Positions 1 to 12,163 of a stretch of 64,000 bases of DNA are shown here, one piece after another. Origin of the DNA: Azorinus chamasolen (Eukaryota; Mollusca; Bivalvia; Cardiida; Solecurtidae); the NCBI GenBank assembly GCA_963576725.1, contig OY755236.1:67240379-67304378 (forward strand), read 5' to 3'. Position 1 is the first letter of the stretch; each line of letters starts with the position of its first letter. Below the pieces are notes generated by a model. The model saw nothing but the letters and a program-made list of their open reading frames with translations. It was not told the origin of the DNA and did not search any database. Position numbers and translations under genes: made by a program.

Positions 1-530
1 TGTGATAAAACTGACACATTTCTTTGTATAAATGTAAAAGTAAATTCAAATATTGCAACACCAGATTGTATGCTGAAAATTATGTTTGCATACAGCATCA
101 TGCATATAATATGAAAATGCTTGTCTTTATTTGAAGATATTTAACTTCAATCATGCTATACAAAACATTAGATGTGATGAAATTTTAGGTAGATAGTACC
201 AATATATGAATGTTAATAATGTGTAAAAAATGTGTAAAAAAAGTTACTAAGACACCGGTCTGTATACATTCCAGTGTACGTTGTTGACATTATTTTTTAT
301 TGTTTTAATCCTTACAATGCAGGAACCGAGTTAAATAGCCATTGGAAACGGTGTTACAAACCGTGATCAGGGGGCTCATGATGGAGCCTTCTTATCAGAG
401 TGTGCACTGGCTTTTGCTATATTTTACAGTTTATGGAAAAACTACCCATTCGGGATCAAGATGAAATAGTCTAGCTACTGTCAAATCTGGAAAGGTCTAT
501 TTGAAAATTCAGCGTTGTAAGGGTTAACTG
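1..530. other. AT-rich intergenic stretch, no gene seen
   Basis: No open frame, splice-site pair or recognisable repeat core was found. Around 365-410 there is a weak GATCAG...GGAGCC...ATCAG palindrome that resembles the centre of the TTAACCC-ended MITE seen elsewhere in the window, so this may be a decayed copy. Confidence 0.4.
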
Positions 531-547
531 AAATCCATCATGATAAA

Positions 548-795
548 GTACTGTATCAATGTATTGAGTTCATGTAAATTCATACACGATCAAGTACTAT
601 ATCAATGTATTGAGTTCATGTAAATCCATCATTATTAAGTACTGTATGAATGTATTGAGTTCATGTAAATCCATCAAGATCAAGTACTGTATGAATGTAT
701 TGAGTTCATGTAAATCCATCAAGATCAAGTACTGTATGAATGTATTTAGTTCATGTATCATGATCAAGTACTGTATCAATGTATTGAGTTCATAT
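548..795. repeat. 45-bp minisatellite, six copies
   Basis: The phrase GTACTGTATGAATGTATTGA recurs at 548, 594, 639, 684, 729 and 768, giving spacings of 46, 45, 45, 45 and 39 bases. The central copies are almost identical, the outer ones diverged. Because 45 is divisible by three and the unit lacks stops in one frame of each strand, repetitive open frames of 60-92 codons appear on both strands; I regard these as by-products, not genes. Confidence 0.9.
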
Positions 796-875
796 ATTTT
801 TTATACCCCCACAAACTTGTTTAACACATTACCCCCTAGTGACGCATTTTTGCACCTCTATAATATTCACATTGT

Positions 876-943
876 GAAACCATTGTGATAAACAGAGCAT
901 TTGCTCCTATAGGAACAAATGCTCTATTTATCACAATGGTTTC
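876..943. repeat. 68-bp perfect-type hairpin, copy 1
   Basis: The arms GAAACCATTGTGATAAACAG and its near-exact reverse complement flank a short centre CTCCTATAGGA that is itself palindromic. A second diverged copy lies at 55541-55608, so this is a dispersed foldback element rather than a chance hairpin. Confidence 0.8.
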
Positions 944-1229
944 AAACTACAAAATTCTAAAAAAATCCTTTTCACTAGTTAATGCTCCTTTTCGGTAGAT
1001 TAATTAAAAAAGGTTGGGTCTATAAATAGCCTAGGAGAGATGAGTTAATTGGGTTTTTAATTTTATATTTCACATGCATGATAACCATGAATAGTAAATG
1101 TGCTAGACACATTTTAATGTCTTTAGCTGCAGGCTTTGCAGAATTATCTCCCCTTGAACTTTGAATACTTTTGTCATTTGGTCCTCCTTCACTTTTTTTC
1201 AACAAGTTTAAATGAAAGTTTATATTACA

Positions 1230-1735
1230 TGGTCTCTAAGAAGTGTATTTGACAAGTGCAGTAAATAAGTTTTGTTTGCCTGTATCCGGGTTATATGGAG
1301 TTAGCCCTTGAACTTATTAGATGCAATGGTTTACTGTTGTACATGTATAGGGGTATTTAGACTCGTAGTACAAACTATATCTAGAGTTTTCATCAAGTTC
1401 CTATGAATTTTCTGTACATGTACTCTTTGAAGTATACATGTGCATAACAAATCTTTTTGGTATCTTACAATTCAAACGGGAGTTATCTGCCCCTTGAATT
1501 GTACAATGTGTTACTATCCAATAAAGTTTGTGGAGTGAACTTCTAGTCTTCAACATGCCGGTAATTCAATGAAACTTGATACAAATGATCTCTGTTTAAA
1601 TTACATGTGCATCACATAATTTGTTTCAGTATCTAACATACAGGTGTTATCAGTCCTTGGATTTGCAATCAATGCTGCCGTTCGCGGTATTCATCACTTT
1701 TAGTATCTAATTGTTCTATATTTTTCATCATTGGT
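1230..1735. repeat. Dispersed repeat R, copy 1
   Basis: A diffuse repeat with recurring phrases about animal-typical 'TCATCAAGTTCCTATGAA' and 'CAATAAAGTTTGTGGAGTGA'. The reverse complement of this block is recognisable at 25680-26190. The right end, with GATTTGCAATCAATGCTGC and GGTATTCATCAC, resembles the end of the repeat at 2917-3616. No coding potential was found in it or in the AT-rich sequence from 950 to 1230. Confidence 0.55.
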
Positions 1736-1833
1736 ATTTTGAGAAGGTTTTACTATTTTCTCAAATGTGTATCATTGCTGGTAGATGAGGAATCTTTATA
1801 ACAGTATATATTAGATTGGTGGAAATGTATCTC

Positions 1834-2072
1834 TTAACCCCTCACTCCATGAATATTCATGTAAGAAATAATGACATCATGAATATTAATGAAATTAATT
1901 TTTTATAATTGCACATGAACACAAGAATATTTGACCATGGCGGAAACTGTAGAATCATATCTATATTACTCCACAAAAGCAAACCCTGAACAGACTGTTC
2001 TTATAGGAGCTGTCTGATCTGGATCTATTCTACAAAGGCATAGAAATGCATACTTATGGAGTAAAGGGTTAA
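1834..2072. mobile_element. TTAACCC-ended MITE, full copy
   Basis: It begins TTAACCCCTCACTCCATGAA and ends GGAGTAAAGGGTTAA, so the ends are inverted repeats. Inside are AATGACATCATGAATATTAA near the left end and the family centre GACTGTTCTTATAGGAGCTG-TCTGATC at about 1995-2025. No coding capacity. TTAA at both ends may be part of the element or its target duplication. Confidence 0.8.
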
Positions 2073-2130
2073 TTTTACAATGTAGAGCCAGACCAGCTGT
2101 TGAGTTAGCTGCTACACTGTTTGTCAGGTC

Positions 2131-2345
2131 TAGTTAACCCTTTCCCTAATGAACATTCATGAATATTTACTAACTTAATTTCTGCAAGATGAATTCTGAC
2201 CTATAATTCCATAAGAAAAATTTCTGTAAGATGAATTCTGACCTATGATTCATACCTGAGCATACCTGATCAGATGTCCCCTACTAGTCTAGAGCAGTCT
2301 GATCTTGGTCTACTCTGATGCAAACCCATAAATAGAGGATCTTAC
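2131..2345. mobile_element. TTAACCC MITE, decayed copy
   Basis: The left end GTTAACCCTTTCCCTAATGAA with ATTCATGAATATT, and a centre GATCAGATGTCCCCTACTAG ... GTCTACTCTGATGC, match the family. The right end is missing. The rest of the interval up to about 2915 holds nothing I recognise. Confidence 0.55.
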
Positions 2346-2916
2346 ATGAGTGTTCATTACAATTTGTTTTTATGAAACGAGTTTACTATAATAATATGAC
2401 ACAAACTTTAGCGAGTGTAATGTTCATTAAACAAGTTTGTAAATGGTTTCAGTCTGCTGTGTTAGTAGGTAACAAGAGCTTGAACTGTTGCATGATCTTT
2501 CCAGACAGATGGTAGCTTAATGCAGGTTAAGGAGCTTTCTGCATTGCATTTTGCAAATTGCAATCACCTGTTTTGGTCCTTATGTTTATTTCACTAGCTG
2601 TCCTCTTTAAAGAGATTTTACAGTTGACTGAAAAAATTCTTTTAACTCTTGTACATGAAGTAATTTGTAGGCAGCAACAAAAATAAGGTCAAAACATTAA
2701 ACATCTGGATCCAGACAGGTTGTATAGGATTAAATTCTAATATTATTTGAATTTGGGTGAAGGCCAAATATGGGTTGTGGGTTTGCAAACAATGTATATC
2801 CAGACCAGTCTCTTTGCTTAAAACATGGCATTTGATAAAGGTAAAGTAAAACTCCGTTTTAAAGGTTGATTACAAAATGATTCTTTTCAATTAGAACAAT
2901 GTGTAGAACCCTAATT

Positions 2917-3616
2917 ATACCCCTGCAAACAAAGTTTTAGAGAGAGGGTATATATGAGTCAGTGTGTTGGTTGGTCAGTTGTTTTGTCTGTCCATGGCAC
3001 AACCTGGCACAGTGAGCACTCTAGTGGTCACAATTCTACTCATGAAACTTGGTCAGAATGATCGTCTTGATAAAATCTCCGACGAGTTTGAAAGTGGGCC
3101 ACATGGGGTCAAAAACTAAGTCAAATAAGTAGGAAAACCTTGTGAACACTCTAGAGGTCACATTTTCCGCCTAATCTTCATGAAACGTGGTCAGAATGAT
3201 TGTTTTAATAAAGTCTCAAGAGGTTGAAAGTGGTATATGTGGGGTTAAAAACTAGGTCACTAGGTCAAATAGTAGAAAAACCTTGTGAACACTCTAGAGG
3301 TCGCATTTGTAGCCAAATCTTCATTAAATTTTATCAGAATGATTGTTTTGATAAAATCTCACACAAGTTTGAATGTGGGTTATGCGAGTTCAAAAACTAG
3401 GTAACTAGGCCAAACAGTAGAAAAACCTTGTGAACACTACTGGTCACATTTTTTTGTCCAATCTTCATGAAACTTGGTCAGAATGATTGTCTTGATAAAA
3501 TCTTGCACAAGATCGAAAATTGGTCATGTGGGCTCAAAAACTAGGCCACTGGTTTGATTTGCAATCAAGGCAGCTGAGCGGGGGTATTCAATCACCTTTA
3601 GTGATAATTCTAGTTA
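2917..3616 (-). mobile_element. Helentron-like element, TATACCCC family, tandem core
   Basis: Four to five diverged units of about 125 bp, marked by TTGTGAACACTCTAGAGGTC and CATGAAACTTGGTCAGAATG. The left end carries a TATACCCC ... GAGGGTATATA hairpin and the right end reads ATTCAATCACC-TTTAGTGA-TAATTCTAGT. Read on the minus strand it therefore starts ACTAGAATTATCACTAAAGG with an early ATACCCCC, and ends with the hairpin carrying GGGGTATA, the same layout as the other families here. Confidence 0.6.
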
Positions 3617-4407
3617 CATTTGTAGATGTTTTGCCTTGTCTGACTTTTACTGTTTTGCTAAACTGTTTGGTCTCAATAAAGTCTATGGTAGCCTGCTCTT
3701 CTGTCGATCATCACATTGGAACCTTCACGACATGATCGCAGAGTACTGCAATTAATCAGCACATCACAAGGTAATCACCCTCTCACCGCTAGCATGCAAA
3801 GAGTTAATGTCATAACTGTACTATGGGGCGATTTAAAAGTATTATTTTAGACCTGCTTGTAAATAGAATGCCATACGCAATCTCATGCACCCTAGCTCAC
3901 AATATTCACCTGTCACAGGCTATGGGCTATTTTCTTCATTACATGAATTCATTTTCTTTATTTACAGTTGGTGCATTGGTAGAAGGCATAAAAAGCATTG
4001 AAATAGTTCTATGAAAAATTGTAAGTTTGTACCGAGTTCTGTTACAGTTTAATATAGATACACAAATGTACAGATAAATCTGTCTTCTGTTTCAGATGTA
4101 TTTAAAAGCAAATAATCCACTTAAAAATTCAAAAACTTTACCAAGAACTTTGTCACGAACTGTACTTGTGACAGAAGTGAATTTGAGAGGCCCAATGATC
4201 CCTGGGCAGAGCGTGTGACAAGGGACTAATTTCAAAACTTGTATATGGGGCAATTTTTAGCCACAAATACAGCATTTTTAATAGATGTTTTATTATTTGC
4301 CATGTGCTTGTAATCCTTTGAATACTGAATTTTCAAAGTAGAATAGTGTATCAGTATTTAATGATAGAATCCATTCAGTATGAAGGACATAATTTGCTAG
4401 ATGATTC
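3617..4407. other. Unannotated intergenic stretch
   Basis: Two short open frames here lack similarity to anything I recognise and lack supporting splice signals. I see no repeat structure. Confidence 0.4.
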
Positions 4408-4512
4408 TGAATGACAAACAGAGCAGATCCTGATCAGAGGGCTTCTGGTGGAGCCTTCTGATCTGGATCTACACAGTTTGCCAACTGGTTTCTCACACTC
4501 AAGGGGTTAAAG
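4408..4512. mobile_element. TTAACCC MITE, right-half remnant
   Basis: The family centre is intact (AACAGAGCAGATCCTGATCA ... GATCTGGATCTAC) and the right end AAGGGGTTAAA is present; the left half is lost. It lies directly next to the element starting at 4526. Confidence 0.6.
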
Positions 4513-4525
4513 TAGCATATATTTT

Positions 4526-6260
4526 TAGCTCACCAGAGCACAAAGTGCTCAGGGTAAGCTTTTGTGATCGCCTGATGTCCGTCGGCGTGCGTCGTCCCGC
4601 GTTAACAATTTCAACCTTTAAAAATCTTCTCCTCTGAATCTACAGGGTTCTCAGCTTTCATCTTTGGTACATAGCATCACCTATAGGTCCTCTACAAAAG
4701 TTATTTAAATTATGCCCCTGGGGTCAAAATTGGCCCGCCCCAGGGGTTGGAAGTTTTCAATAGAAACATATAGTAAAACTTTGAAAATCTTCTCCTCTGA
4801 AACCAGAAGGTTCTCAGCTTTCATATTTGGCACATAGCATCATGTTCAGGTCCTCTACAAAAGTTATAAAAATTATGACCCTGGGGTCAAAATTGGCCCC
4901 GCCCCAGGGATGGGCAGTTTTCAATAGAAACAAATAGTGAAATCTTTGAAAATCTTCTCCTCTCAAACTGTAAGGCGCTCAGCTTTCATATTTGGCACAG
5001 AGCATCATGTTCAGGTCCTCTACAGAAGTTATATAAATTATGGCCCTGGGGTACATATAGTAAACCTTTGAAAATGTTCTTCTTTGAAACCAGAAGGTTC
5101 TCAGCTTTCATATTTGGCACATAGCATCATGTTCAGGTCCACTACAAATGCTATATAAATTATGGCCCTGGGGTCAAAATTGGCCCCGTCCCAGGGGTGG
5201 GCAGTTTTCAATAGAAACAAATAGTGAAATCTTTGAAAATCTTCTCCTCTGAAACTGGAAGGTTCTCAGTTTTCATATTTGGCACATAGCATCAAGTTTA
5301 GGTCCTCTACAAAAAATTATGGCCCTGGGGTAAAAATTGGCCCAGCCCCAGGGGAGGGCAGTTTTCAATAGAAACAAATAGTGAAATCGTTGAAAATGTT
5401 CTCCTCTGTAACTGGAAGGTGGTCAGCTTTCATATTTGGCACAGAGCATTATGTTCAGGTCCTCTACAAATGCTATATTAATTATGGCCCTGGGGTCAAA
5501 ATTGACCCCGCCCCAGGGGTGGACAGTTTTCTATGGAAACAAATAGTGAAAACTTTGAAAATCTTCTTCTTTGAATCTGGAAAGTTCTCAGCTTTCATAT
5601 TTGGCGCATAGCATCATGTATAGGTCCTCTACAAAAGTTATATGAATTATGGCCCTGGGGTCAAAATTGGCCCCGCCCAAGGGGTGGGTAGTTCTCAGTA
5701 GAAACGTATAGAGAAAACTTTGAAAATCTTCTCTGAAACTGGAAGGTTCTCAGCTTTCATATTTGGCACATAGCATCATGTTTAGGTCCTCTACAAAAGT
5801 TATATAAATTATGGCCCTGGGTTCAGAATTGTCCCTGCCCCAGGGGTGGGCAGTTTTCAGTAGAAACAAATAGTGAAAACTTTGGAAATCTTCTACTCTG
5901 AATCTGGAAAGCGCTCAGCTTTCATATTTTGCGCATAGCATCATGTATAGGTCCTCTACAAAAGTTATATAAATCATGGCCCTGGGGTCAAAATTGGCCC
6001 CGCCCCAGGGGTGGGTAGTTTTCAGTAGAAACATATAGAGAAAACTTTGAAAAATCTTCTCCTCTGAAACTGAAAGGTTCTCAGCTTTCATATTTGGCTC
6101 ATAGCATCATGTTCAAGTCCTCTACAAAAGTTATATAAATTATGCCCCTGTGGTCAAAATTGGCCGCCCCAGGGACGGCTAGTTCTCTATAGAAACATGT
6201 AGTGAAAACCTTCTCCTCTGTATGTCTGGTGAGCGCTTCAGGGCCATTCTGGCCCTCTTG
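4526..6260 (-). mobile_element. Helentron-like element, AGCTCACC family, copy A
   Basis: The left end is a hairpin, AGCTCACC-AGAGCACAAAGTGCTC-AGGGTAAGCT, and the right end is GGTGAGCGCTTCAGGGCCAT followed by TGGCCCTCTTG. On the minus strand the element starts AAGAGGGCC with an early CGCTCACC and ends with the hairpin. The core holds about ten units of ~165 bp, marked by AATCTTCTCCTCTGAAAC, CAGCTTTCATATTTGGCACA and GGCCCTGGGGTCAAAATTGG. No protein-coding capacity. Confidence 0.8.
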
Positions 6261-6320
6261 TTTTATATAACCTACTGTGTTCATAGTCGATAGTCAGGCA
6301 AACTTTTGCCGAGTATTTGT

Positions 6321-6552
6321 TTACCCTTAACTTCGTGAAGTCTTTGCAAACAGAGTAGACCCAGATCAGATGGCTCATGTAGACGCCATCTGATCAATAT
6401 CTGCTTTGTTTGCTTATGGAATAATATAGATCTGATTTCTACAGTTTCTACCATGGCCAACATTTTCCTGTGTTGATGTGCCATTATAAGAATTCATTTA
6501 AATTAGTGAAAGAATTATTTCATAAATAAATATTCATGGAGAAAAGGGTTAA
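6321..6552. mobile_element. TTAACCC MITE, full copy
   Basis: Starts near TTACCCTTAACTT, carries the centre GATCAGATGGCTCATGTAGA with its complement, then the conserved inner part ATAATATAGATCTGATTTCT and CATGGCCAACATTTTCCTG, and ends ATTCATGGAGAAAAGGGTTAA. Confidence 0.75.
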
Positions 6553-7051
6553 ACATGCCAAAGTTTAAATATTGCATATATTAAATGGTACTTTAAACAA
6601 TATTTCAAACTTCACTTTTAACTTCCATTCTTTGTGTATATGTATTAAAATAATGTATTTTATTAAGATTTATCAGAGCTTGATTGTTAAACTAGTGTTA
6701 GCTGTATTGAATATTAATGACGTCTTTATTTCTTACAGGAATAGTCATGGAGTAAAGGACTATTGTAAGCTGTATTGTAATTGACATATTCATCAAGTAA
6801 AGTAATAAAGAAACTTTTTAAAGCTCACTGTATCACATTTTTACTAAATTGTTTGAGTTTTATTACCTTATACACAACGTGTATACATTAGCTGTAAGTT
6901 TGGTTGAAACTGTCTGTGAACTTTGCTTTGCTGATAGCTCATATTATGTTTACTCAGGTTCTTATTATGTCCCAAAATGGCATTGGTTTGTGTGTGTGTG
7001 TGTGTTCGTGGGGGATGGGGGTGGGGGGTATTTTGTTTACAGTTTCCTATT
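6553..7051. other. Unannotated stretch with TG tract
   Basis: AT-rich sequence with a short TG run (6990-7008) and a G-rich patch (7008-7028). No coding or repeat structure recognised. Confidence 0.4.
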
Positions 7052-7700
7052 ATAACCCCCCCCCCCCATGAAGTTGGGGGGGGGGGGGTGTTACTTGAAT
7101 CAGTCCATCTGATTTGTCTGTCCATCGGTGAACAGTACTGAACACAATTTTGTTCTGACAGTTACTCTTTTTCTACTGTCATTTGTATACACAAACTTTA
7201 TATACAGAATAAGCATAATAAGAGGAATTATCATGCAAAGGTCCATAACTCTAGCTTCAATGCTTTTTAGTGATTCCCCTTTTTCATCTTTTCTTCCTCA
7301 GAGAATTGTTACTTTCCTACTGATGGGAAAATGTAACATTTTTGTCTGTCTGAGGAGCCATATCTAATTTTTTCTATGAAACTTTTTGAAAATGTTAAGT
7401 CGCCCTGCAAGTATTATTCACACTGAAGTTGGAACACCAGAGTTATGGTCCTTTATTTGCTAAAAACTTAATTTTTTTGTCTGTCTGAAAAACATATCTT
7501 TTTGTTTGTTAAAGCCATATCTCAGAAACAGCTTGGATTTTTCCAATGAAACTTTGTGTAAGTGTTAAGTACCATAAAAAATGCAGCCATGCAGGTATCA
7601 CTCACATTGACCTTGGAATACCAGAGTTATGGATATTTTTTTGCAAAAACTAAACCTTTTTGTCCGTCTGGTCAATAACTAAGTTGAATTCTGAAGCAAG
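7052..7700 (-). mobile_element. Helentron-like element with C12/G13 hairpin
   Basis: The left end is a run of 12 C (7056-7067) and a run of 13 G (7076-7088) separated by ATGAAGTT, which can fold into a G-C stem of twelve pairs, followed by TGTCTGTCCATC. The core is three diverged units of ~170 bp marked by CATATCTCAGAAACAGCTTG and CCAGAGTTATGG. The layout mirrors the terminal hairpins of the other families; the opposite end was not found. Confidence 0.5.
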
Positions 7701-8008
7701 CACTTGTTTGGCAGGGGATATCAATTTGGCAAATTTGCTTGTTAGTGATCATACACATTAGCCTTTGATTTATCCAAACATGTCGAACTTTACCATTTTA
7801 ACCACTCTTGTACCCCTTTTTTCACACATGATTGTCTTATTCAGATGTGCATAGGATCTCTAGATTGTAGACAAACTGTTGTTAAACTCCTATTTTTCAA
7901 AACTTGCACGAAACCGTTTTCTTTGTATTTAACACTGGACAACTCAGGTGAACAATACAGGGCCATCATGACACACTTGTACCAATTTATTATTACCCTG
8001 TTTTTTGT

Positions 8009-8225
8009 TTAACCCTTTACCTGTTGAATATTCATGTCAGAAATAATGACATCATGAATATTTATTAGCCAGTATTTTACAATGACATATGTACACAGGA
8101 ATTTTTGGTACTGGTAGAAATAGTAAAAATCTATCATAACTTCATATGCAAAACACAAGACCCTATTCAGATGACTCCTAGTGGAGGTCTGATCTTGATC
8201 TACTCGGTGAATAATTTTGTAGTTC
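8009..8225. mobile_element. TTAACCC MITE, left part
   Basis: TTAACCCTTTACCTGTTGAA followed by GAAATAATGACATCATGAAT and a degraded centre CAGATGACTCCTAGTGGAGG. The right end is not recognisable. Confidence 0.65.
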
Positions 8226-8338
8226 TGTGATTAGTGTCCATCTTTGCTTTAACACATCGTCAGATATTTTCTATCATTATTTACTCTTTGCTAGTATATC
8301 TTTAAAGTTGTTCAATTGTTTTTGCCAGTGAATAATGG

Positions 8339-8443
8339 TCTGTTCCATTTAAATGTGTATGAGGTGCAGGGAGGCACTTGTAAATTCGACCACCCACCCA
8401 TAGAAGTCCCCCATACCATACACATTTAAATGGAACAGCCCTA
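8339..8443. mobile_element. Short TIR element, GGGCTGTTCCATTTAAATGT family
   Basis: The left end CTGTTCCATTTAAATGTGTA and the right end TACACATTTAAATGGAACAG are perfect inverted repeats about 105 bp apart. A second, longer member with the same ends lies at 21015-21198, with shared internal sequence AATTCGACCACCCACCCA. Confidence 0.8.
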
Positions 8444-9239
8444 TGTGCAATTATGTTTGTAGAATGCTTTTATTGAGATACATATACTTTATATATAATA
8501 CCAGAGGCTTTATTTGTAAAATTCCAATAACCAAGTTATTGAATAAAGATTTTTAAAGCTGGATAGTGTAAATTATTTTTTATTACAAGTACAAATACAC
8601 CTCTGCCTGATATTCACAATGCACCATTAGAAAATGTTAAGAGACACTTTTGGTTTTCAAATAGTTTGCTTTTTGCCTGCCTGTTATTGAAATCCATTCT
8701 GCTGTTGAGATAAAAATAGTGTTGACATAGTGAAATACATAAATAGCGTCTAAAAGAAAAAACAAAGTCAAGGGCACATGTAAAATAACAGGAAAAAAAT
8801 AAACATTGGAATATTGTTGAGCTATTACCATAACACACTGCACTTCTTTATGTCATACTCTAAATTTCTTCAGCTTCAAGTAACAGGTACCTTTGTTATG
8901 GTCTGAACAAGAAAGGAAAGTGCAAAAAATACAGGGAAATAGATTACAGAGTTATGTTCCCCATATAGTGCATTTCTTCAAACTTATTATAGGAGATTAC
9001 ATAGTTATGCCCCCTATACAGTGCACTTCCTCATACTCTACTCTATTCATACATCAATTTTCAATGGTCTACTTTAAACAGTTTTGTAAGAAATGCTCTA
9101 GACAAAATCAAAAACATCAGAATAAAGAAGAGATAATTCCATAATTGAACCTTGTAAAGTTATTGCCTTGTACACTGCAATCAATATCCACATCCTCATG
9201 TCATGCTCTGTAAGCACACTACCATTAAGCAATCTCTGT
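8444..9239. other. Unannotated intergenic stretch
   Basis: No coding signal, splice pair or clear repeat was found. ATAGTGCATTTCTTC-like phrases recur at 8955 and 9015, which suggests a very old tandem repeat. Confidence 0.35.
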
Positions 9240-10749
9240 TCATCAGTTCTAATAGGGGTCATCTAGTGGTCATGACCAACCACCACAGCAAGTTTGAATA
9301 TCCTAAGCCAAACCCTTGAGCAATTATTGATTGGAAACCATTTCACCAGCTAAGGTCATGGTGATCTTGACTTTTGACCTAGTGACCTAAAAAACTATAG
9401 GGGTCATCTAGTGGTAATGACCAACCAGCACAGCAAGTTTGAAGATTCTATGCCAAGCCATTTATTATTGATCGGAAACCGCTCGATCTACTGGCAGGCC
9501 GACATGTGCAAAGCAATATACCCCCATTTTTAGCTCACCTGGCACAAAGTGCCAGGTGAGGTATTGTGAGGGGGCAGTCTCCGGCGTCCGGCGTCAACAA
9601 TTTACATAAGCATCTTCTTCTCTGAAACCACAAAGCCTAGAGCTTTGATATTTGATATGTGGAATCATCAAATGGTCCTCTACAAAGATTGTTCAAATTA
9701 TGTCCCCTGGACCAAATATTGCCCCGCCCTGGGGCTTATCAGTTTTTCTTAGGATTTTTTTAAAAAATCTTCTCCTCTGAAACCATAAGGCCTAGACCTT
9801 TGATATTTGGTGTGTAGCATGATCTAATGTTCCTCTACAAAGATTGTTCAAATTATGACCTCCAGACCAAAAATGGCCCTGCCGCGGGGCTTATCAGTTT
9901 TTCATAGGAAAATCTTTAAAAATCTTCTTCTCTGAAACCGTAAGGCCTAGACCTTTGGTATTTAGTATGTAGCATCATCTAATGGTCCTCTACAAAGATT
10001 GTTCAAATTATGACCCCGGACCAAAAATGGCCCTGCCGCGGGGCTTATCAGTTTTTAGCTCACCTGAGCCAAAGGCTCAAGGTGAGCTATTGTGACCGCC
10101 TGTCGTCCGTCGTCCGTCTGTCCGTCCGTCTGTCCGTTCACTTTTATTTCAAATGACTTCTTCTCCTAAACCACTGGGAGGATTTCAACCAAATTTCACA
10201 GAAATGTACCTTAGGATGTCCTCTATCAGTTTTGTTAAAATCATGACCCCCGGGCAAAAAATGGCCCCGCCCCACTACTTTTACAGGTTTTTTTTTTAAA
10301 TCTTTAAAAATCTTCTTCTCTGAAACCACAATTTCTAGAGCTTTGATATTTGGTATATAGCATCATCTAATGGTCCTTTACCAAGTTTGTTAAAATGATG
10401 ACCCCCGGGCCAAAAATGGCCCTGCCCTGGGGCTTGTAGTTTTTACATAGACTTATATAGGGAAACCTTTAAAAATCTTTTTGTCTGAAACCACATAATC
10501 TAGAGCTAAGATATTTGGTATGAAGCATCACCTAATATACCACTACCAGGTGTGTTCAAATAATGACCCCTGGGCCATAAATGGTCTCACCCTGGGGTTT
10601 TATGCTACTTAACATCAGAATCTGTAACACTTAAAAGGTAATTTCCTCACAGTTATTTCCCTTGTCCCATCAGCATAGCCATAAGGGACAAAGGGAGATA
10701 ACTGCATTGGAGTGCTAGTATCATTCTATTTATAACTATTTATAGTAAA

Positions 10750-10912
10750 ATGTTGAAGGTGAATCAGTGTAGCTGTTTTAGAAGGCATAGAAACATCTAT
10801 CAAATTCCATTAGCAAATAACAGACCTTGATCCTATAGGAGCCACCTTATCTGGGTCTACTCTGTTTGCAGATGCATGAAAACAAGTTTATATGAGAGAA
10901 ATTAAGGGTTAA
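10750..10912. mobile_element. TTAACCC MITE inside copy C
   Basis: The centre CCTTGATCCTATAGGAGCCA and TCTGGGTCTACTCTGTTTGC are present and the right end is ATGAGAGAAATTAAGGGTTA. The left boundary is uncertain. Confidence 0.6.
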
Positions 10913-11040
10913 ATATCAACTCCAGATCCTAAACTGCAGACCAGCAGCAGTTCAAAGATTACAGCTGCCCAGAATCTCTCCAGGTCAATGCATGACTCTT
11001 AACTCTTTGCATGCTAGTGGTGAAACTGTGATTACCTATG

Positions 11041-11106
11041 CAAACAGTTTGGATCCAGATGAGAGGCCGCATACTGCGGCATCTCATCAGGATCCAAACT
11101 GTTTGT
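11041..11106. repeat. 66-bp palindrome CAAACAGTTTGGATCC type
   Basis: CAAACAGTTTGGATCCAGAT is mirrored by ATCAGGATCCAAACTGTTTG with a centre GCCGCATACTGCGGC that is itself palindromic. Decayed relatives occur at 25310-25380 and 35300-35372. Confidence 0.75.
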
Positions 11107-11765
11107 CATCTTAATCATATTTTTGCAAAAAAATGAAAGTAAGTTTATTTTAAGAATTGAAGCAGATGACAATAACTTTTTGTTGCAGACGAAACATTAA
11201 AGGCATTTTGACCCATTCACCCCAGTGTGTAGTGTGAGTGATGTTACATGGTGTCTTCCAATGTCTCTCAAATTAGATGTGAGAGATATAGGAAAGTAAC
11301 AATTCAGGCAATCAAGGAAATTGATCACCATCTAGACTTTTGATCTGGGTCCAAACCCAACTGATGTAAGTCATGGTAATGTTTAAGAAAACTGTGAAAA
11401 CATGATTATGCAATGGCCCAACTGATATAAGTCATGGTAATTCTTAAAAAAAACATGATAATCCCCCCCCCCCCCCTCCCCCTAACAATGATAGGTGTTA
11501 AACTTACTACTGTGGATTAAGTCTGCTGCCCCAAAAAGCATCTTAAATATAACTTTTTTTTATAAAATTTGATGACAACACATTAAAAAGTCCTAAAATG
11601 TCTGAATCTTGTATGATATTAATGAAATAACTGAGTAAATATAACTTAATTATAACAGTAGACGTAACTCTTCTCAATTTCAATTGTTAAAAATACTAAT
11701 GACCCGTTTAATTGAATTATCATCAGATATTCACACCTAGAGCTAGACTTATTTCTAAACACCTA

Positions 11766-12163
11766 TTAACCCTTAACCTGTTTGCTTTGACAAAAATTGA
11801 TCTGGGACTACTCTTGTTTGCTAATGCTTAAAAAAATTGTTAATGCCATAAATAGAAGTTTTAGCTTTGAAAAAAACTGTAAAATCAAATCTATATCTTG
11901 TCAAATGTAAAAAGAGCAGACCCTGATCAGACAGCTTCTATAGCAGCCGTCTGATCTAGTCTACTCTTATTTTTAATGTGTAAAACACATTATTTCTCTG
12001 AAGAGAAGTTTTTGTTTTGACAAAAACTGTAGAATCCGATCTATATTGTGTCAAAAGAAACAGAGAAGACCCAGATCAGACAGCTTCCGTAGGAGTCGTC
12101 TGATCTGAGTCTTCTCTGTTTGCTAATGCATAAAAACAGCTTTATATGAGGGAAAGGGTTAAA
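11766..12163. mobile_element. TTAACCC MITE, two to three partial copies in tandem
   Basis: The left end TTAACCCTTAACCTG is followed by two centres, GATCAGACAGCTTCTATAGC (near 11925) and GATCAGACAGCTTCCGTAGG (near 12075), each with its complement, and a single right end ATGAGGGAAAGGGTTAA. The inner phrase TTTTGACAAAAACTGTAGAA recurs. Looks like an internal duplication of one element. Confidence 0.7.
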
